Shown here one piece after another: positions 4,893 to 5,460 of a stretch of DNA of 5,460 nucleotides (positions are counted from its first letter, which is position 1; the number at the start of each line of letters is the position of its first letter). The DNA is taken from contig JANLPB010000108.1 of the NCBI GenBank assembly GCA_031366885.1, positions 1-5,460 on the forward strand. The letters are read 5' to 3'. A program made the position numbers and the translations under genes. This stretch comes from UBA668 sp031366885 (GTDB lineage: Bacteria; Actinomycetota; Acidimicrobiia; Acidimicrobiales; Ilumatobacteraceae). The notes under the pieces are model-generated. The model was given only the letters and a program-made list of their open reading frames with translations, had not been told where the DNA came from and searched no databases.

Positions 4893-5159
4893 CTACTGAC
4901 GCTTGCGCGTTGTCGGGTCACGAAGGATTAGGTCGAGCAGGTGGGTACACGCTTCGTCTTCCGTGTCGAACTCTCGTCGGCCGACTTCATAACCGCGCTC
5001 CGAGTAGAGGGTGGCCCAGCCACCGGCACGAACGGTGAGCACATAGGTCTCCGGATCGTGCGCACCGTCGAGGTTATAAGACCTCGACTCCACACCTTCT
5101 CGGTCGACTATGCGACGCATAGCTGCTCGGTCGAGCGGATCGGTCACTTCGTTGCGCAT
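4893..5159 (-). CDS. Small hypothetical protein, immunity-protein-like
   Basis: An 88-aa protein of unknown function. Seen: a short N-terminal helix (about 8-20), then TYVLTVRAGGWATLYSERGYEVGRREFDTEDEACTHLLDLILRDP (38-82). The pattern of an aromatic strand 'W..LYSERG', a turn, 'F.TEDEAC..LL..L..DP' and a final helix is familiar from small actinobacterial proteins, some encoded beside polymorphic toxins and presumed to be immunity proteins. That link is recollection, not proof, and no toxin gene is visible here. There is no signal peptide or membrane segment. The start is uncertain: the ATG at 5159 has no ribosome site, a GTG at 5147 and an ATG at 5120 are in frame, and a perfect palindrome (5108-5122) overlaps the last of these. 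Repeat copy B lies 10 bp upstream and the IS110 element about 25 bp downstream. Confidence 0.72.
   Translation of the reverse strand: MRNEVTDPLDRAAMRRIVDREGVESRSYNLDGAHDPETYVLTVRAGGWATLYSERGYEVGRREFDTEDEACTHLLDLILRDPTTRKRQ
5108..5122. promoter_or_regulatory. Perfect 15-bp palindrome CTATGCG-A-CGCATAG
   Basis: The 7-1-7 dyad lies inside the 5' part of the hypothetical gene and overlaps its internal ATG at 5120. The same arms form the long dyad at 1879-1933. It may be an operator if translation starts at 5120, otherwise a codon-level coincidence. Confidence 0.35.
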
Positions 5160-5169
5160 CAGGGCAGGT

Positions 5170-5210
5170 TGCCCGATTCGGCGCGGCTTGTCCAGCGAGC
5201 AGTACGGCAG
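5170..5210 (+). repeat. Dispersed intergenic repeat, copy B
   Basis: This segment matches copy A (2648-2688) at 34 of 41 positions with no gaps. Its left edge is 10 bp from the start of the 88-aa gene. The stretch AGCAGTACGGCAGTTGTG (5198-5215) is shared with the relic at 1914-1931 at 15 of 18 positions. Confidence 0.7.
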
Positions 5211-5224
5211 TTGTGGCGCGACAC

Positions 5225-5269
5225 TCTGGGCGAAAGCAGTTCCGGAAGCCGGGACGAATCGCGCCCAGA
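5225..5269. repeat. Inverted repeat TCTGGGCG / CGCCCAGA
   Basis: Perfect 8-bp arms (5225-5232, 5262-5269) enclose 29 bases containing TCCGG (5241-5245) and CCGGGA (5249-5254), so a two-tier hairpin is possible. The arm core CTGGGCG is shared with the hairpin at 2727-2756. It sits 15 bp to the right of repeat copy B, as the 2727-2756 hairpin sits to the right of copy A. Confidence 0.5.
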
Positions 5270-5315
5270 ATCATCTCAGGAACGAATCAGCCCTAGATTC
5301 CTCGGTAGCGCCTAA

Positions 5316-5348
5316 TGCCCGATATGGCGCGCGTTCGCAAGCGGGTTG
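5316..5348 (+). repeat. Dispersed intergenic repeat, diverged copy C
   Basis: It starts with TGCCCGATATGGCGC (5316-5330), differing from copy A at two positions, and continues with CAAGCGGGTTG where copy A has CCAGCGAGCAG. About two thirds of 33 aligned bases agree. GCGCC (5308-5312) and GGCGC (5326-5330) pair around its first block, and TCGCAA/TTGCGA (5335-5351) pair around GCGGG. Confidence 0.5.
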
Positions 5349-5389
5349 CGACGGTGCTGCTGGGGTGCGGGACACCTAGTTCGAGAGTC

Positions 5390-5448
5390 GTACCGTGGCT
5401 ACGGAGCACTCGGTCTGACGCGGTACAGGCGGGGGCTTTCGGTACCGC
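5390..5448. repeat. Three alternating GTACCG/CGGTAC arms at the window end
   Basis: GTACCG (5390-5395), GCGGTAC (5420-5426) and GTACCGC (5442-5448) allow two mutually exclusive hairpins, the right one having 7-bp perfect arms and a 15-base loop. No gene could be supported between 5160 and 5460 on either strand, so this is structured intergenic DNA, possibly downstream of a minus-strand gene beyond the window. Confidence 0.4.
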
Positions 5449-5460
5449 TGTCGATCACCG

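Noticed and set aside
1..5460. CRISPR array, tRNA or rRNA genes
   Set aside because: No regularly spaced identical repeats and no cloverleaf or rRNA-like sequence was seen.

Overview
The window is GC-rich chromosomal DNA with actinobacterial character: strong G/C third-position bias, a perfect AGGAGG ribosome site in one place and an apparently leaderless start in another, an IS110 transposase of a type common in Actinomycetota, and a DUF899/PhnB/VOC neighbourhood. I cannot name the genus from sequence alone.

Left part (1-1750, plus strand): three small metabolic or stress-type genes. Two VOC-fold proteins overlap as TGATG (a generic glyoxalase-like protein, then a PhnB/3-demethylubiquinone-methyltransferase-like one). 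A DUF899 thioredoxin-like protein follows after 130 bp. This looks like ordinary chromosome.

Middle and right part (1940-5160, minus strand): a run of small units, read from high to low coordinate. They are an 88-aa immunity-like hypothetical protein (4893-5159), an IS110 element (about 3450-4865), a VapBC pair with a ribbon-helix-helix antitoxin (2767-3392), and a VapBC pair with an AbrB-type antitoxin (1939-2576). Both VapBC pairs overlap by 4 nt (ATGA and TTGA). All units point the same way and converge on the DUF899 gene.

The intergenic DNA is the most interesting part. A repeat family (34 of 41 bases identical between 2648-2688 and 5170-5210, a weaker copy at 5316-5348, a short relic at 1914-1931) sits between these units, always in the same orientation. 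It is accompanied by many inverted repeats placed just after stop codons. The layout resembles a cassette array (TA modules and small orphan genes separated by a structured repeat), but canonical integron attC core sites were not found. The IS110 element appears to have split one of these post-gene hairpins. Its upstream non-coding end probably encodes a bridge RNA, and its transposase seems to have lost a C-terminal tail through a frameshift. The last 300 bases (5160-5460) carry no gene that I can support, only repeats and hairpins.
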